Source: Mesorhizobium amorphae
GTDB lineage: Bacteria; Pseudomonadota; Alphaproteobacteria; Rhizobiales; Rhizobiaceae
DNA length: 64,000 nt
Assembly (NCBI RefSeq): GCF_014843845.1
Contig: NZ_JHQS01000036.1
Span: 1-64,000, forward strand
Reading direction: 5' to 3'
The translations under genes and the position numbers were made by a program. The notes beneath the pieces were generated by a model. It was not told the origin of the DNA. It was given only the letters and a program-made list of their open reading frames with translations, and made no database searches. The first letter of the stretch is position 1. Every line of letters begins with the position of its first letter. This document shows positions 63,276 through 64,000 of the stretch, one piece after another.

Positions 63276-64000
63276 ATGAAATCCCATTCGATCGCCCTGA
63301 TCCCAGGTGACGGCATCGGCCGCGATGTGACCGCCGCCGCCTGGACGGTGCTGGAAACCGCGGCCAAAAACTTCGGCTTTGCGCTGACGGGAACCGAGTT
63401 CCCCTGGTCCTGCCGCTTCTTCAAGGAAACCGGCCGCATGCTGCCTGAGGACGGCATCGAGACCTTGCGCGGCTTCGACGCCATCCTTCTCGGCGCGGTC
63501 GGCTGGCCGGCGGAGGTGCCGGATTCCGTTTCTCTCCACGGCCTGCTGCTGCCGATCCGCAAGGCGTTCGTGCAATATGCCAACATCCGGCCGCACCGTC
63601 TGCTGCCGGGCGTGAAGGGCCCGCTGCGGGCAGAGAACTTCGACATACTGTGCATCCGCGAGAACACCGAAGGCGAATATTCGGGCGCCGGCGGGCGCGT
63701 GCATCAAGGCACGCTGGACGAGGTCGCGGTGGAGACCTCGATCTTCACCCGTGCCGGCGTCGAGCGCATCCTGCGCTTCGGCTTCGAGCAGGCGCGGTCG
63801 CGGCAGCGCAAACTGGCCTCCGTCACCAAGTCCAACGCGCAGAAATACTCGATGGTGTTCTGGGACGAGATCACGCGAAAGCTGGCTGCGGATTATCCGG
63901 ACGTCGAAGTGACCAGCTATCATGTCGACGCACTCGCCGCGCGCATGATCATGGCGCCGGAGAGCCTCGACGTGGTCGTCGCCTCCAACCTGTTCGGCGA
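63276..64000 (+). CDS. Tartrate/D-malate dehydrogenase-type (TtuC-like), cut by right edge
   Basis: Open from the ATG at 63276 to the window end (241 codons, no stop). It belongs to the isocitrate/isopropylmalate dehydrogenase family: ALIPGDGIGRDV start, YANIRPHRLLPGV, ENTEGEYSGAGG and the VTKSNA motif. The HQGTLDEVAVETSIFTRAG segment matches the tartrate dehydrogenase/decarboxylase group. NAD-dependent oxidative decarboxylation of tartrate or D-malate is likely. The missing C-terminus prevents a firmer call. Confidence 0.85.
   Translation, partial: MKSHSIALIPGDGIGRDVTAAAWTVLETAAKNFGFALTGTEFPWSCRFFKETGRMLPEDGIETLRGFDAILLGAVGWPAEVPDSVSLHGLLLPIRKAFVQYANIRPHRLLPGVKGPLRAENFDILCIRENTEGEYSGAGGRVHQGTLDEVAVETSIFTRAGVERILRFGFEQARSRQRKLASVTKSNAQKYSMVFWDEITRKLAADYPDVEVTSYHVDALAARMIMAPESLDVVVASNLFG

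Noticed and set aside
61865-63667. Long minus-strand frame opposite the aldehyde dehydrogenase and tartrate-dehydrogenase-type genes
   Set aside because: It crosses the boundary of two real plus-strand genes and has no known domain.

Overview
The window is GC-rich with alphaproteobacterial gene content. It has rhizobial-style ABC uptake operons, an Aas-like lipid gene fused to a transporter, argE next to ghrA, and many GTG/TTG starts. It looks like chromosomal or accessory DNA of a Hyphomicrobiales bacterium, most likely Mesorhizobium or a close relative; this is inferred from gene families, with no 16S or marker gene in view. No tRNA, rRNA, insertion sequence or CRISPR array was seen.

Layout. 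(1) 1-15,021: a surface/secretion locus. It holds a 5'-complete but edge-truncated Gly-rich secreted protein, a LapG-like lipoprotein cysteine protease, two 540-aa acyltransferase-TPR paralogues bracketing the locus, a LuxR-type regulator with a small HEPN-like protein, two signal-peptide-less repeat proteins sharing a motif, and a PrtD/HlyD-type type I export pair whose ATPase carries an approximately 385-residue disordered extension. (2) 15,385-25,910: a catabolic operon led by a GntR regulator. It encodes a DapA-like lyase, aldehyde dehydrogenase, FAD oxidase, betaine-type ABC importer with two permeases, and a hydroxyproline-epimerase homologue that lacks the usual second catalytic Cys; a GlxA-type AraC regulator follows. 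(3) 37,304-25,933 (minus): a nine-gene sugar/polyol operon (RbsBAC-type importer, SorC regulator, aldo-keto reductase, GlpD-like dehydrogenase, DeoC/LsrF-type aldolase, FGGY kinase, GMC oxidoreductase) behind a 29-bp palindrome. (4) 37,778-44,825: a SerC-like/SerA-like fusion, a small protein behind three near-identical TetR-type palindromes, and a tridomain Aas-like protein. (5) 44,970-48,651: a decayed MalK remnant, a GGDEF-EAL protein and a methyltransferase. (6) 54,433-48,946 (minus): a CUT1 sugar ABC operon with its LacI repressor and a 28-bp double operator. (7) 54,796-64,000: an alpha/beta hydrolase, a winged-helix/TolB/TPR regulator, an RND-adaptor remnant, a GNAT protein, argE-ghrA-cupin, and an aldehyde dehydrogenase followed by a tartrate-dehydrogenase-type gene cut by the right edge.

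How they work together. Regions 2, 3 and 6 are self-contained uptake-plus-catabolism units, each with its own regulator. In all three a stable hairpin follows the binding-protein gene, which would favour high binding-protein expression. Region 1 is the best candidate for an undescribed system: a dedicated type I exporter, two candidate cargo proteins, a LapG-like protease and a matched pair of acyltransferase-like enzymes, with no outer-membrane TolC partner in view.
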